A stretch of 23,921 bases of DNA from Sphingobacterium thalpophilum (lineage in GTDB: Bacteria > Bacteroidota > Bacteroidia > Flavobacteriales > Flavobacteriaceae): assembly GCA_943328865.2 (NCBI GenBank), contig CALQBR020000001.1:1-23921 (forward strand), read 5' to 3'. Each line of letters opens with the position of its first letter. The stretch's first letter is position 1. Of this stretch, positions 1-9,050 are shown in pieces. The position numbers and the translations under genes are program-made. A model generated the notes under the pieces. It searched no databases. It had not been told where the DNA came from and worked only from the letters and a program-made list of their open reading frames with translations.

Positions 1-677
1 AAAATCTTAGAAACATTTCTACATCCCAAACCAAAATATCTAAAAATATCTTCGCCCAAAGCAATCATCTGTTCTTTGGTTTCTTGTCCGTTTAAAACCG
101 CAACCGAATTCCTGCTTTTGCGAATGATTGAAGGTTTGTCTTTGAAATAATATTCAAAATACCGAGCCGTATTATTGCTTCCTGTGGCAATTACCGCATC
201 AAAATGTTCTAATTTACCTTCTGTAAAAGTAATTTTGGAGGCTAGTTCAGGATTTACAGCGATGCAATATTTTGCCAAAAAGGGTAATAGATGCTGGTCA
301 TTAGAAGAGGTTTTTACCAAGACACGATGTCCTGAAATCAATACCGACAGAAAATCGTGAAAGCCAACCAAAGGGATATTTCCAGCGAGAATTAAACCAA
401 CGGTTTTTGATTTTTGTTCTCTGAAATCATAAGCAGACAACCATTGGTTTAAATTGTCTTCCGTTAAGGCTAATGCCCACGATTGTATAGAAAAATAGAC
501 TTGTTCAGGGGTATACCAACCATTATGGGATTGGGAGAGTTGTATTAAATCTAGGAAGGCATCATAATACAAATCGTTATTTAAAACATGATTCTTTTTG
601 ATGCTTTCTTTTTCAGAAAATTGCGACAAGAAATGCCCTAGTTCAATGAAAATATTTTTTTTTTGCTCTAAAGTCAT
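1..677 (-). CDS. LuxC-like acyl-CoA reductase (C-terminal part cut off by window edge)
   Basis: This is the first 225 residues of a LuxC-family (PF05893-type) acyl-CoA reductase, which reduces acyl-CoA to aldehyde through a cysteine thioester. The translation starts MTLEQKKNIFIELG. It contains a nucleotide-binding-like stretch around residues 95-130 (VGLILAGNIPLVGFHDFL) and ends in GLGCRNVSKI. Cys219 in that motif fits the position of the catalytic cysteine of aldehyde-dehydrogenase-like enzymes. The remaining C-terminal part lies beyond base 1. The ATG at 677 is chosen because the only promoter-like element lies just upstream. The gene diverges from a ferredoxin, a pairing I know from other Flavobacteriaceae, where the physiological substrate is unclear. 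Family call from sequence; the redox link to the ferredoxin is inference. Confidence 0.85.
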   Translation of the reverse strand, partial: MTLEQKKNIFIELGHFLSQFSEKESIKKNHVLNNDLYYDAFLDLIQLSQSHNGWYTPEQVYFSIQSWALALTEDNLNQWLSAYDFREQKSKTVGLILAGNIPLVGFHDFLSVLISGHRVLVKTSSNDQHLLPFLAKYCIAVNPELASKITFTEGKLEHFDAVIATGSNNTARYFEYYFKDKPSIIRKSRNSVAVLNGQETKEQMIALGEDIFRYFGLGCRNVSKI

Positions 678-706
678 ATTGATTTGCTTATGAATAGTTT
701 TGGATG

Positions 707-724
707 TAATTTTGAGCAAAATTA
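707..724. promoter_or_regulatory. Palindromic divergent promoter between acyl-CoA reductase and ferredoxin
   Basis: The 18-bp sequence TAATTTTGAGCAAAATTA is an inverted repeat with 8-bp arms around AG. Read on the plus strand, its left arm is a perfect Bacteroidota -7 element (TAnnTTTG) for the ferredoxin. Read on the minus strand, its right arm is an identical -7 element for the acyl-CoA reductase. A plus-strand TTTG at 683-686 could serve as -33 element, 20 bases away. The two promoters would overlap, so polymerase could probably occupy only one direction at a time. Match to consensus is seen; function is inferred. Confidence 0.55.
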
Positions 725-748
725 AGGTTTATATTAAAATAAATAGCT

Positions 749-1099
749 ATGGCAATCATAATAACAGATGAATGTATCAATTGTGGCGCTTGTGAGCCAG
801 AATGTCCAAATACGGCAATATACGAAGGAGCAGACGATTGGAGATATAAAGACGGCACTAAACTAAGCGGAAAAGTGATTTTGCCTGATGGTACTGAAGT
901 CGATTCAGACGCTGCGCAAACCCCAATTTCAGACGATATTTACTATATTGTTCCAGGGAAATGTACCGAATGTAAAGGATTTCACGACGAACCTCAGTGT
1001 GCCGCAGTTTGTCCAGTGGACTGTTGTATTCCAGATGACAATCACGTAGAAAGCGATGAAACGCTTTTAAACAGACAAGCTTTTTTGCATAACGAATAG
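749..1099 (+). CDS. 2[4Fe-4S] ferredoxin, Alvin-type
   Basis: A 116-aa soluble electron carrier with two cubane clusters. Cluster motif one is C9-x2-C12-x2-C15-x3-C19-P. Motif two is C72-x2-C75-x8-C84-x3-C88-P. The eight-residue insertion in the second motif is the signature of the Allochromatium (Alvin) type, whose clusters have very low and unequal potentials. About 50 residues rich in Asp and Gly separate the motifs, longer than in the smallest clostridial ferredoxins. C92 and C93 are extra cysteines near cluster two. It diverges from the acyl-CoA reductase and has its own terminator, so it is likely monocistronic. The partner enzyme is not visible here. Confidence 0.93.
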   Translation: MAIIITDECINCGACEPECPNTAIYEGADDWRYKDGTKLSGKVILPDGTEVDSDAAQTPISDDIYYIVPGKCTECKGFHDEPQCAAVCPVDCCIPDDNHVESDETLLNRQAFLHNE

Positions 1100-1121
1100 C
1101 TCAAAATGATTGATATACCTC

Positions 1122-1148
1122 AAAATCCTGAATGTTATTCAGGATTTT
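1122..1148 (+). terminator. Rho-independent terminator after ferredoxin
   Basis: A perfect 12-bp stem (aaaatcctgaat / attcaggatttt) with a GTT loop ends in a T-rich run, 22 bases after the ferredoxin stop codon. The A-rich 5' arm may allow weak termination in the other direction too. Confidence 0.85.
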
Positions 1149-1232
1149 TGTTGTTTAATTAATTCCTTATTGGAAGACATAAAACCACGCTATAAAAAAT
1201 AATTTCAATCGTGCTCTGAAAGATATAAACCT

Positions 1233-1240
1233 TATATTTG
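1233..1240 (+). promoter_or_regulatory. -7 element (TATATTTG) upstream of ychF
   Basis: A perfect match to TAnnTTTG lies 26 bases before the ychF start codon, giving a leader of about 20 nt. I see no good -33 TTTG at the usual distance, so strength is uncertain. Confidence 0.5.
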
Positions 1241-1266
1241 CACACTTTTAAAATAAACTGACTATA

Positions 1267-2361
1267 ATGAAAGCAGGAATTGTAGGATTACCGAATGTTG
1301 GAAAATCAACATTATTCAATTGTTTATCCAATGCAAAAGCGCAAAGTGCCAACTTTCCTTTTTGTACCATCGAACCCAATATAGGTGTTGTAAATGTACC
1401 AGATCCAAGAATTGAAAAATTGGAAGAATTGGTTAAACCAGAACGCGTGCAAATGGCTACCGTAGATATTGTAGATATTGCAGGATTGGTAAAAGGAGCT
1501 AGTAAAGGCGAGGGTTTGGGTAATCAATTCCTAGGAAATATAAGAGAATGTAATGCCATTATTCACGTGTTGCGTTGTTTTGACAATGACAATATTGTTC
1601 ATGTTGACGGGAATGTGAATCCTATTCGCGATAAAGAAACTATCGATATTGAATTGCAGTTGAAAGATTTGGAGAATGTTGAAAAACGTTTGGAAAAAGT
1701 AAAACGTGCAGCTAAAACGGGTAATAAAGAAGCGCAGGTTGAAGAAGCTTTGCTAAATAGAATCAGAGAAACCTTACTTCAAGCCAAATCAGCACGAACA
1801 GTTATTCCTCAAAACAATGATGAAGAAGTTTTGATGGAAGGTTTTCAGTTGATTACGGCAAAACCAGTGTTGTATGTTTGTAATGTAGATGAAAATTCAG
1901 CCGTTAACGGAAATCAATATGTTGATCAAGTTCGTGAAATGGTCAAAGATGAAGAGGCCGAAGTAATTGTACTTTCGGTAGGTGCTGAAGCAGATATAAC
2001 CGAATTGGAAAGTTATGAAGAGCGCCAAGTATTCTTAGAAGACATGGGATTGAAAGAAGCAGGTGCTTCAGTATTAATTCGTGCCGCCTACAAATTATTG
2101 AAACAACAAACGTATTTCACAGCAGGGGTTAAAGAGGTGCGTGCTTGGACCATAAATATTGGATCTACTGCACCGCAAGCGGCTGGAGTTATTCATACCG
2201 ATTTTGAAAAAGGTTTTATCCGTGCCGAAGTAATTTCTTACGAAGACTTTGTTCATTATGGATCGGAAGCAAAATGTAAAGAAGCAGGTAAATTTAAAGT
2301 AGAAGGAAAAGAATATATTGTAAAAGATGGAGATGTCATGCATTTCAGATTTAATGTGTAA
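1267..2361 (+). CDS. ychF: Redox-regulated ATPase YchF (Obg family)
   Basis: A 364-aa ribosome-associated ATPase of the Obg-related family. The P-loop GLPNVGKST is at residues 7-15 and the G3 motif DIAGLVKGAS at 70-79. NVDE near residue 206 replaces the NKxD of true GTPases, which in YchF shifts specificity from GTP to ATP. A coiled-coil insertion (LENVEKRLEKVKRAA) follows the G3 region, and the C-terminal third is the TGS domain, ending MHFRFNV. Length matches the family (about 363). In other bacteria YchF binds ribosomes and affects oxidative stress responses and translation start fidelity. It is flanked by its own promoter and terminator, so it is probably transcribed alone. Confidence 0.97.
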   Translation: MKAGIVGLPNVGKSTLFNCLSNAKAQSANFPFCTIEPNIGVVNVPDPRIEKLEELVKPERVQMATVDIVDIAGLVKGASKGEGLGNQFLGNIRECNAIIHVLRCFDNDNIVHVDGNVNPIRDKETIDIELQLKDLENVEKRLEKVKRAAKTGNKEAQVEEALLNRIRETLLQAKSARTVIPQNNDEEVLMEGFQLITAKPVLYVCNVDENSAVNGNQYVDQVREMVKDEEAEVIVLSVGAEADITELESYEERQVFLEDMGLKEAGASVLIRAAYKLLKQQTYFTAGVKEVRAWTINIGSTAPQAAGVIHTDFEKGFIRAEVISYEDFVHYGSEAKCKEAGKFKVEGKEYIVKDGDVMHFRFNV

Positions 2362-2399
2362 TTAAAATCTATAAATAATCGAGTAAAATTGAGAATGAG

Positions 2400-2428
2400 C
2401 TGCTAAAGAAATTTAGCAGTTTTTTTTT
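2400..2428 (+). terminator. Rho-independent terminator after ychF
   Basis: An 8-bp stem ctgctaaa/tttagcag with a GAAA loop, followed by nine T residues, 38 bases after the ychF stop. Confidence 0.92.
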
Positions 2429-2502
2429 GATTTTTTGGAACGTCTCCCTTTTAAAATAAATCAAATTATAGTACATTAGCGCAAATTCGTTAAACTCCAA
2501 TA

Positions 2503-4365
2503 ATGTCCGATCAAAATCAATATAACGAGGATAATATTCGTTCACTCGATTGGAAAGAGCACATCCGAATGCGTCCCGGAATGTATATTGGGAAATTAGG
2601 AGATGGTTCTTCGCCAGACGATGGTATTTACATTTTGTTAAAAGAAGTACTCGACAATTGTATCGATGAATTTGTCATGGGTGCAGGCAAAAATATAGAG
2701 GTAACCATCAAGGACAAAACGGTCACGGTTCGTGATTATGGACGTGGTATTCCATTAGGTAAAGTGGTTGATGTGGTCTCTAAGATGAATACCGGTGGAA
2801 AGTACGATTCTTTAGCCTTCAAAAAATCAGTTGGTCTTAATGGAGTCGGAACCAAAGCGGTCAATGCCCTGTCGAACTACTTTAGAGTAGAATCTGTTAG
2901 GGAAGACAAACAAAAAGCGGCGGAATTTTCTGCAGGTAATTTGGTTCTCGAAGAAGACATTATTGAAACCACCAAAAGAAAAGGGACTAAGGTATCTTTT
3001 ATTCCCGATGAAGCCATTTTTAAAAATTACAAATTCAGAAATGAATATGTAATCAAAATGCTAAAGAACTACTGTTACCTCAATACAGGGTTAACCATTA
3101 TTTACAACGGAGAAAAATTCTTTTCAGACAATGGTTTGAAAGATTTGTTAGACGAAAATATCACCGAAGAAGACATGGTGTATCCGATTATCCACCTTTT
3201 AGGAGAGGACATCGAAGTTGCGATAACTCATAGTAAATCACAGTATAGCGAGGAATACCATTCTTTTGTTAACGGACAAAATACCACACAAGGAGGAACC
3301 CACTTGGTGGCTTTTAGAGAAGCTATTGTAAAAACCATTCGGGAATTCTACAACAAAACCTTCGAGCCTTCAGATATTCGGAAATCAATTGTAAGTGCCA
3401 TTAGTATTAAAGTAATGGAACCTGTTTTTGAATCTCAAACCAAAACGAAATTGGGGTCTACTGATATGGGATCAGAACCTGGAATGGCATCTGTGAGAAC
3501 CTTTGTCAATGATTTTTTAAAAACGAAATTAGATAATTTTTTACATAAAAATCCAGAAACGGCTGATTTACTATTGCGTAAAATCCTTCAAGCCGAACGG
3601 GAACGAAAAGAACTTTCGGGCATTAGAAAATTAGCCAAAGACCGTGCTAAAAAATCGAATTTACACAACAAAAAATTACGGGATTGTCGCGTGCATTTAC
3701 CCGATATTAAGAATCCAAGATATTTAGAGAGTACCTTGTTTATTACCGAGGGAGATTCAGCTTCTGGATCTATTACCAAGTCACGGGATGTCAATACCCA
3801 AGCGGTTTTTAGTTTGCGAGGAAAGCCCTTGAATTCTTATGGAATGAGCAAAAAAATTGTTTATGAAAACGAAGAATTCAATTTGTTGCAGGCCGCTTTA
3901 AATATTGAAGAAGACATGCAGGATTTGCGTTACAACAACATTGTAATTGCCACTGATGCTGATGTCGATGGAATGCACATTCGGTTATTGTTGATTACCT
4001 TCTTTCTACAATTTTTTCCAGAATTAATCAAAGATGGTCATTTGTATATATTGCAAACCCCTCTTTTTAGAGTTCGAAATAAAAAAGAAACTATTTATTG
4101 TTATTCTGAAGAAGAACGAAAAGCAGCTATAGAAAAATTAAAACCTAAACCAGAGATAACCCGATTTAAAGGTTTGGGTGAAATCTCACCAGATGAATTT
4201 AAGAATTTCATTGGAGAAACCATCCGATTAGATCCTATTATGATGGACAAAAACACTTCGGTTGAGCAATTGTTGTCCTTTTATATGGGAAAAAACACCC
4301 CCGATCGACAGGAATTTATCATCAAAAATCTGAAGGTGGAAGTGGACGTATTAGAGAAAAATTAA
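2503..4365 (+). CDS. parE: DNA topoisomerase IV subunit B
   Basis: A 620-aa ATPase subunit of the type IIA topoisomerase that decatenates daughter chromosomes. The GHKL ATPase domain starts with RMRPGMYIG (22-30). E48 and N52 in [13 protein letters not shown] are the catalytic base and Mg ligand. DYGRGIP (78-84) and [14 protein letters not shown] (111-124) form the ATP lid and glycine loops. The TOPRIM domain carries EGDSA at 416-420 and the DxDxD motif TDADVDG at 484-490. EGDSASGS, rather than EGDSAGGS, and the sequence after it point to the Bacteroidota ParE clade and not GyrB. The protein is short, with no extra GyrB-type insertion in the C-terminal half. parC follows downstream with one small gene between them. 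Confidence 0.95.
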   Translation: MSDQNQYNEDNIRSLDWKEHIRMRPGMYIGKLGDGSSPDDGIYILLKEVLDNCIDEFVMGAGKNIEVTIKDKTVTVRDYGRGIPLGKVVDVVSKMNTGGKYDSLAFKKSVGLNGVGTKAVNALSNYFRVESVREDKQKAAEFSAGNLVLEEDIIETTKRKGTKVSFIPDEAIFKNYKFRNEYVIKMLKNYCYLNTGLTIIYNGEKFFSDNGLKDLLDENITEEDMVYPIIHLLGEDIEVAITHSKSQYSEEYHSFVNGQNTTQGGTHLVAFREAIVKTIREFYNKTFEPSDIRKSIVSAISIKVMEPVFESQTKTKLGSTDMGSEPGMASVRTFVNDFLKTKLDNFLHKNPETADLLLRKILQAERERKELSGIRKLAKDRAKKSNLHNKKLRDCRVHLPDIKNPRYLESTLFITEGDSASGSITKSRDVNTQAVFSLRGKPLNSYGMSKKIVYENEEFNLLQAALNIEEDMQDLRYNNIVIATDADVDGMHIRLLLITFFLQFFPELIKDGHLYILQTPLFRVRNKKETIYCYSEEERKAAIEKLKPKPEITRFKGLGEISPDEFKNFIGETIRLDPIMMDKNTSVEQLLSFYMGKNTPDRQEFIIKNLKVEVDVLEKN

Positions 4366-4460
4366 TTGTTAGTTTACATAGGGTTAAACCGTACTAAGCA
4401 ATAGATATAAGTAATATTGATTATAACCCCTTAATTACAAAGAAAATAAATTAAATAAAA

Positions 4461-4643
4461 ATGAATAAAAAAACACTTCTAACTTTATTAATTGTCTTTG
4501 TGTTTAGTTTTTCGGGTACTTTTTTTATCATACGAAGCAATGATCACAAGGAATGTGATAGTTTGACAAAAGAAGTTAAGGATAAAAACGGGAATAAAAT
4601 GATTGTAAAAGAACACGTTTGTAAAGAAAAATACGCTTTTTAA
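4461..4643 (+). CDS. Small single-span membrane or exported protein, unknown
   Basis: A 60-aa ORF not assigned to any family. Residues 5-24 form one hydrophobic segment after MNKK, which could be a membrane anchor or an uncleaved signal. The rest is hydrophilic and lysine-rich, with two cysteines (C32, C54) that would face the periplasm if the N-in topology holds. It lies 95 bases after parE and 46 bases before parC, on the same strand and with no terminator on either side, so it is likely cotranscribed with them. The coding call rests on the plausible start, the signal-like N terminus and the operon position. Its role, if any, in topoisomerase function is unknown. Confidence 0.6.
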   Translation: MNKKTLLTLLIVFVFSFSGTFFIIRSNDHKECDSLTKEVKDKNGNKMIVKEHVCKEKYAF

Positions 4644-4689
4644 ACGATAAATAATTTATACTTGATTACTATTCAATTCGAAATATTTA

Positions 4690-7383
4690 ATGAAAGACGA
4701 AGATAACATTGTTCCAAACGAAGACGAGAATAACGGAGAATCAAACGAGTCCAAGAATGAAGAAGGGTTTGAAGACATAATAGCTTCGGGAGGAAATCAT
4801 TTCTACGAAAACAACGAAAACAGCGAAGATACCATTACCAAAGTTACTGGAATGTACAAAGATTGGTTTTTGGATTATGCGTCTTATGTTATTTTGGAGC
4901 GTGCCGTTCCTGCAATTGAGGACGGTTTTAAACCCGTGCAACGCCGTATCATGCATTCTCTAAAAGAGTTGGATGATGGTCGATACAATAAAGTAGCCAA
5001 TGTAGTGGGTCATACGATGCAGTACCATCCGCATGGGGATGCGAGTATTGGAGATGCGATGGTTCAAATTGGTCAAAAAGAATTACTGATTGATTGTCAA
5101 GGAAACTGGGGAAACATACTGACAGGTGATGGTGCCGCTGCATCACGATATATTGAAGCCCGTTTGTCAAAATTTGCCTTAGAAGTTTTATACAGCCCTA
5201 AAATTACTGATTGGGGCGTTTCTTATGATGGAAGACGTGCCGAACCCAATAATTTACCAGTTAAATTTCCATTACTTTTAGCTTCAGGTGCCGAAGGGAT
5301 TGCTGTGGGACTTTCTACCAAAGTTTTGCCACACAATTTCAATGAGTTGATTGATGCCTCCATCAAAATCCTCAAAGGGAAACCCTTTACTTTATATCCC
5401 GATTTTATGACGGCCGGTATTGCGGATGTTTCTAACTATAACGAAGGAATGCGTGGTGGTAGGGTGCGGGTGCGTGCTAAAATTGGGCAATTAGACAAAA
5501 ATACTTTGGTCATTACCCAAATTCCTTTTTCAACCAATACGACTACATTAATTGATAGTATTTTGAAAGCCAATGAAAAGGGTAAGATCAAAATAAAGAA
5601 AATTGAAGACAATACAGCGGCTGAGGTTGAGATTTTAATTCATCTTTATCCTGGGGTATCTCCTGATAAAACCATTGATGCCCTATTTGCTTTCACTGCT
5701 TGCGAAACTTCGGTAGCGCCTTTGGGTTGTGTGATTGAGGACAATAAACCTTTATTTATTGGGGTTTCTGACATGTTGAAAATTTCAACAAATAGGACTG
5801 TGGGCTTACTCAAAAGTGAATTGGAAATTCAATTGGCAGAGCTTGAGGAACAATGGCATTTTGCTTCTTTGGAACGCATTTTCATTGAGAATAAAGTCTA
5901 TCGATTAATCGAAGAAGAAACCACCAGAGAAGGCGTTTTTGATGCTGTTGACCAAGGATTGAAACCACACATCAAACACCTAAAACGTGAGGTTACCGAG
6001 GATGATATCCAACGATTGTTAGAAATCCGAATCATGCGTATTTCTAGATTTGACAGTAACAAAGCACAAGATAAAATTGAGGCGCTAGAAGGGGATATTG
6101 AACAAGTGAAATATGACATCGAGCATTTAATTGATTTTGCAATTGCCTATTTCGCTAAACTAAAAGAGAAATACGGAAAAGGGCGAGAGCGTCAAACAGA
6201 ACTGCGAATTTTTGACGATATTGAAGCCACTAAAGTAGTATTGAGAAATACCAAATTATACGTCAATAGGGAAGAAGGCTTTATTGGAACGAGTTTGAAA
6301 AAAGACGAATACGTCACCGATTGTTCTGATATTGATGATGTTATCGTGTTTCTTAGAAGTGGAACAATGATGGTTTGTAAAGTGGATGACAAAAAATTTG
6401 TTGGAAAAGATATTATTCACATTGATATTTTCGACAAAAATGACAAGCGGACCATTTATAATATGATATACCGCGATGGTAAATCAGGACCTTCCTATAT
6501 CAAACGCTTCAATGTTTCAGGAGTTACTAGAGACAAACCTTATGATTTAACCAATGAAACTCCGGGTTCACAAATCTTGTATTTCTCTTGTAATCCAAAT
6601 GGGGAAGCAGAAGTAATTACCATTTTATTGCGTCAGATAGGAACAATTAAGAAATTGAAATTTGATATTGATTTTGCGAGTCTTGCCATAAAAGGAAGAA
6701 CGTCTAAAGGAAATTTGGTTACCAAATATCCAATCAAGAAAATCGAACTCAAAGAGAAAGGAATTTCGACCTTATTGCCCCGAAAAATTTGGTTTGATGA
6801 CACTGTTCAACGATTGAATGTAGATGGAAGAGGAGAATTATTGGGAGAATTCAGACCTAGTGATAAAATCTTGATTATCCAACAATCCGGAAAGCTTAAA
6901 GTAATTATCCCTGAATTAACGACTCACTTTGAGGAAGATATGGTAGTTTTGGAAAAATGGAATCCCAAAAAACCTATTTCTGCCATTTATTATGATGGAG
7001 AGAAAGAACGTTATTATATCAAACGTTTTTTGGTTGAAAACGAAAATAAGGAAGAAATTTTTATTACAGAGCATGCTAACTCTCAATTAGAAATCGTTTC
7101 GACCGATTATCGTCCTATGGCCGAGTTGATATTTACTAAAATAAAAGGGGTTCAAAAGGAAAATCAAATAATCGATTTAGAAAGTTTTATTGCTGTAAAA
7201 GGACTTAAGGCTTTAGGAAACCAAATCACTACCGATAAACTCAAACAAGTTAATCTATTGGAACCGTTACCGTATGAAATTCCGGAAGAAGAAATTCCAG
7301 AAACAATAGAAACACCAATTGATTTGTCTGACGAGAATATAAATTTAGACGATGATGGTCAGATTACTTTAACTTTAGAATAA
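4690..7383 (+). CDS. parC: DNA topoisomerase IV subunit A
   Basis: An 897-aa DNA cleavage and rejoining subunit that pairs with ParE. An acidic, likely disordered leader (1-50) precedes the winged-helix and tower domains. The motif RAVPAIEDGFKPVQRR is at 71-86, YHPHGDASIGDAM at 112-124, and the catalytic tyrosine is Y154 in AASRYIEARL. A C-terminal beta-pinwheel region (about 510-830) is followed by an acidic tail. The GyrA-box typical of gyrase (QRRGGKG) is not visible, which favours ParC. In the quinolone-contact region, the position matching GyrA Ser83 is Ala118, while the Asp87 position is Asp122. The gene ends in a strong bidirectional terminator. Confidence 0.95.
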   Translation: MKDEDNIVPNEDENNGESNESKNEEGFEDIIASGGNHFYENNENSEDTITKVTGMYKDWFLDYASYVILERAVPAIEDGFKPVQRRIMHSLKELDDGRYNKVANVVGHTMQYHPHGDASIGDAMVQIGQKELLIDCQGNWGNILTGDGAAASRYIEARLSKFALEVLYSPKITDWGVSYDGRRAEPNNLPVKFPLLLASGAEGIAVGLSTKVLPHNFNELIDASIKILKGKPFTLYPDFMTAGIADVSNYNEGMRGGRVRVRAKIGQLDKNTLVITQIPFSTNTTTLIDSILKANEKGKIKIKKIEDNTAAEVEILIHLYPGVSPDKTIDALFAFTACETSVAPLGCVIEDNKPLFIGVSDMLKISTNRTVGLLKSELEIQLAELEEQWHFASLERIFIENKVYRLIEEETTREGVFDAVDQGLKPHIKHLKREVTEDDIQRLLEIRIMRISRFDSNKAQDKIEALEGDIEQVKYDIEHLIDFAIAYFAKLKEKYGKGRERQTELRIFDDIEATKVVLRNTKLYVNREEGFIGTSLKKDEYVTDCSDIDDVIVFLRSGTMMVCKVDDKKFVGKDIIHIDIFDKNDKRTIYNMIYRDGKSGPSYIKRFNVSGVTRDKPYDLTNETPGSQILYFSCNPNGEAEVITILLRQIGTIKKLKFDIDFASLAIKGRTSKGNLVTKYPIKKIELKEKGISTLLPRKIWFDDTVQRLNVDGRGELLGEFRPSDKILIIQQSGKLKVIIPELTTHFEEDMVVLEKWNPKKPISAIYYDGEKERYYIKRFLVENENKEEIFITEHANSQLEIVSTDYRPMAELIFTKIKGVQKENQIIDLESFIAVKGLKALGNQITTDKLKQVNLLEPLPYEIPEEEIPETIETPIDLSDENINLDDDGQITLTLE

Positions 7384-7384
7384 T

Positions 7385-7415
7385 AAAAAAACTGTCTCAA
7401 AAGGACAGTTTTTTT
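7385..7415. terminator. Bidirectional terminator between parC and the acyltransferase
   Basis: A stem of about 12 bp (aaaaaaactgtc / gacagttttttt) with a 7-nt loop, A-rich on one side and T-rich on the other. It lies between two convergent genes and can serve both. Confidence 0.9.
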
Positions 7416-7427
7416 ATTGATTTACTC

Positions 7428-8297
7428 TTAAATAGCATGTTTCCATCGTTTATGGGTCCAAAGGTAATATTCTGGTGCTTCATAAATTTGAGCTTCAACT
7501 AAACGTAGAAATGTATCGGTAATTTCATAATCGGGAACCCCGACAACATCATCTGTTAAATGGACAAAGGTGGCTTCATAAAAGCCTCTTTTTACTTTCT
7601 TAACTTTTACAAAAATCATGTTCATATCCATTCTTTTGGCTAGCATTTCAGCACCTGTATGCACAGGAACTGTGATACCCATAAAATTATTCCAATGAAA
7701 GGCCTTTCCTTTTTTTGGAGATTGGTCGCTTGCAAATCCATACACTCCCAAAACTCCATTTTTTTGGTTTTCGGTCATAACTTGGATGCTTTCTTTGGTA
7801 TCAATTAGATGGGCTTTGAATTTGGAACGGATATTATGAACCAATTGATCAAAATATTTATTTGCAATTTTTTTATAGATACCATAACCTTTAAAATTAA
7901 TATGCCTGTTGATGGAAATTAACCATTCGTAACTCCCATAGTGTGCACAAAGTAAAGCAATACTTTTTTCTTTTTTTTCTAAATCTTGATACATTTCCAA
8001 GTTGGTAAATACAAATCGGCTGTTGATTTCACGATCGGAAATAGTCATGGTTTTGGCCATTTCAAAAAAGCCATCGCAAAAATGATGAAAGAATTTGCGT
8101 TCAATAATTTTTCGCTCTTTATCGGAAAGATGCGGTAAGGTTAGTGCTAAATTTTCTCTTACTGTTTCTTTTCGGTAACCAATGATATAATACACTATAA
8201 TATAGGTGAAATCAGACAAAGCGTAAAGCACTCGGAAGGGTAAAATAGAAATAAACCAGAGTAAAGGATATATAATTATAAAGAGTAAAAGTTGCAT
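7428..8297 (-). CDS. Lipid A-type lysophospholipid acyltransferase (LpxL/HtrB family)
   Basis: A 289-aa inner-membrane acyltransferase. It likely adds a secondary acyl chain to lipid A or another glycolipid. The N terminus MQLLLFIIIYPLLWFISILP is a membrane anchor. The catalytic HX4E motif is H119-YGSY-E124, and a second conserved region is FASDQSPKKGKAFHWNNFMG. The frame stays open upstream to 8531, but I choose the ATG at 8297. This start gives the expected length and membrane anchor, lies 16 bases from a TATATTTG promoter element, and avoids overlapping the divergent rhomboid gene. Family level is secure; the exact acyl acceptor is inferred. Confidence 0.88.
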   Translation of the reverse strand: MQLLLFIIIYPLLWFISILPFRVLYALSDFTYIIVYYIIGYRKETVRENLALTLPHLSDKERKIIERKFFHHFCDGFFEMAKTMTISDREINSRFVFTNLEMYQDLEKKEKSIALLCAHYGSYEWLISINRHINFKGYGIYKKIANKYFDQLVHNIRSKFKAHLIDTKESIQVMTENQKNGVLGVYGFASDQSPKKGKAFHWNNFMGITVPVHTGAEMLAKRMDMNMIFVKVKKVKRGFYEATFVHLTDDVVGVPDYEITDTFLRLVEAQIYEAPEYYLWTHKRWKHAI

Positions 8298-8312
8298 GCT
8301 TTGAATTTTATG

Positions 8313-8320
8313 CAAATATA
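8313..8320 (-). promoter_or_regulatory. -7 element (TATATTTG) of the acyltransferase gene
   Basis: A perfect TAnnTTTG match on the minus strand, 16 bases before the ATG at 8297. It supports that start over longer upstream options. No convincing -33 element was found. Confidence 0.45.
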
Positions 8321-8408
8321 CATTATAATCAATATTTAGAGGGTGGTCTTTGATAAAACCTATGAAAAGTATTTCTATTTTTACATAAAATATTAAAAGT
8401 ATCCATTT

Positions 8409-9050
8409 ATGAATACCATCCTTATTGCTATTATTGTTTTGACTGTTATAGTGAGTTTTAAAGGTTTTGAAGACATCTCTTTTTTTAGAAAATATGAGTT
8501 TCATATCGGAAGCATACGTGCTGGAGAACAATTTAGAATGTTTTCATCCGCTTTTTTACATGCTGATATTTCGCATTTGGCTTTTAATATGTTAACCCTG
8601 TATTTTTTCGCACCTGTAGTTTATGGTTTTTTAGGCGATTTTTCATTTGGTCTAATTTATTTGGGAAGTTTGCTCTCGGGGAGTTTGTTAACGCTTTTTT
8701 TTCATAAAAACGAATATTCCTATCGGGCAATTGGAGCTTCTGGAGCGGTAACAGGTATTTTATATGCTGCTATTTTGATAAATCCAGAGATGAATTTGTA
8801 CCTGTTTTTTATTCCTATTCCCATTCCAGCTTATATTTTCGGAATAGGATATTTGTTATATTCTATTTATGGAATGAAGGCTAAAAGAGATAATATAGGG
8901 CATACGGCACATTTTGGAGGCGCTATTGGAGGGTATTTGATAACCTTAATTAAAGAACCGCAACTGTTTTCAGATAATACCGAAATGGTCGTGCTTTTGG
9001 CAATTCCAATTTTACTATTGTTTGTGCTTGAAAAAATGGGAAAGCTATAA
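8409..9050 (+). CDS. Rhomboid family intramembrane serine protease
   Basis: A 213-aa polytopic membrane protein with about six transmembrane helices, the minimal rhomboid core. The second helix carries H51-x4-H56-LAFN60. The catalytic serine is S111 in RAIGASGAVTG, and the base is H168 in HTAHFGGAIGG, where the glycines give the close helix packing known from GlpG. Such enzymes cut substrate proteins within or beside the membrane; the substrate is not predictable from sequence. It diverges from the acyltransferase with 111 bases between the start codons. The ATG at 8409 is the first in frame and gives a proper first helix. Confidence 0.93.
   Translation: MNTILIAIIVLTVIVSFKGFEDISFFRKYEFHIGSIRAGEQFRMFSSAFLHADISHLAFNMLTLYFFAPVVYGFLGDFSFGLIYLGSLLSGSLLTLFFHKNEYSYRAIGASGAVTGILYAAILINPEMNLYLFFIPIPIPAYIFGIGYLLYSIYGMKAKRDNIGHTAHFGGAIGGYLITLIKEPQLFSDNTEMVVLLAIPILLLFVLEKMGKL

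Noticed and set aside
175..360. Plus-strand open frame inside the acyl-CoA reductase gene
   Set aside because: It lies antisense to a clear conserved coding frame and has no homologous features.
8298..8531. Upstream extension of the acyltransferase frame to a longer 367-aa protein
   Set aside because: It overlaps the divergent rhomboid gene, adds a stretch unlike the family, and lies beyond the best promoter element; ATG at 8297 is preferred.
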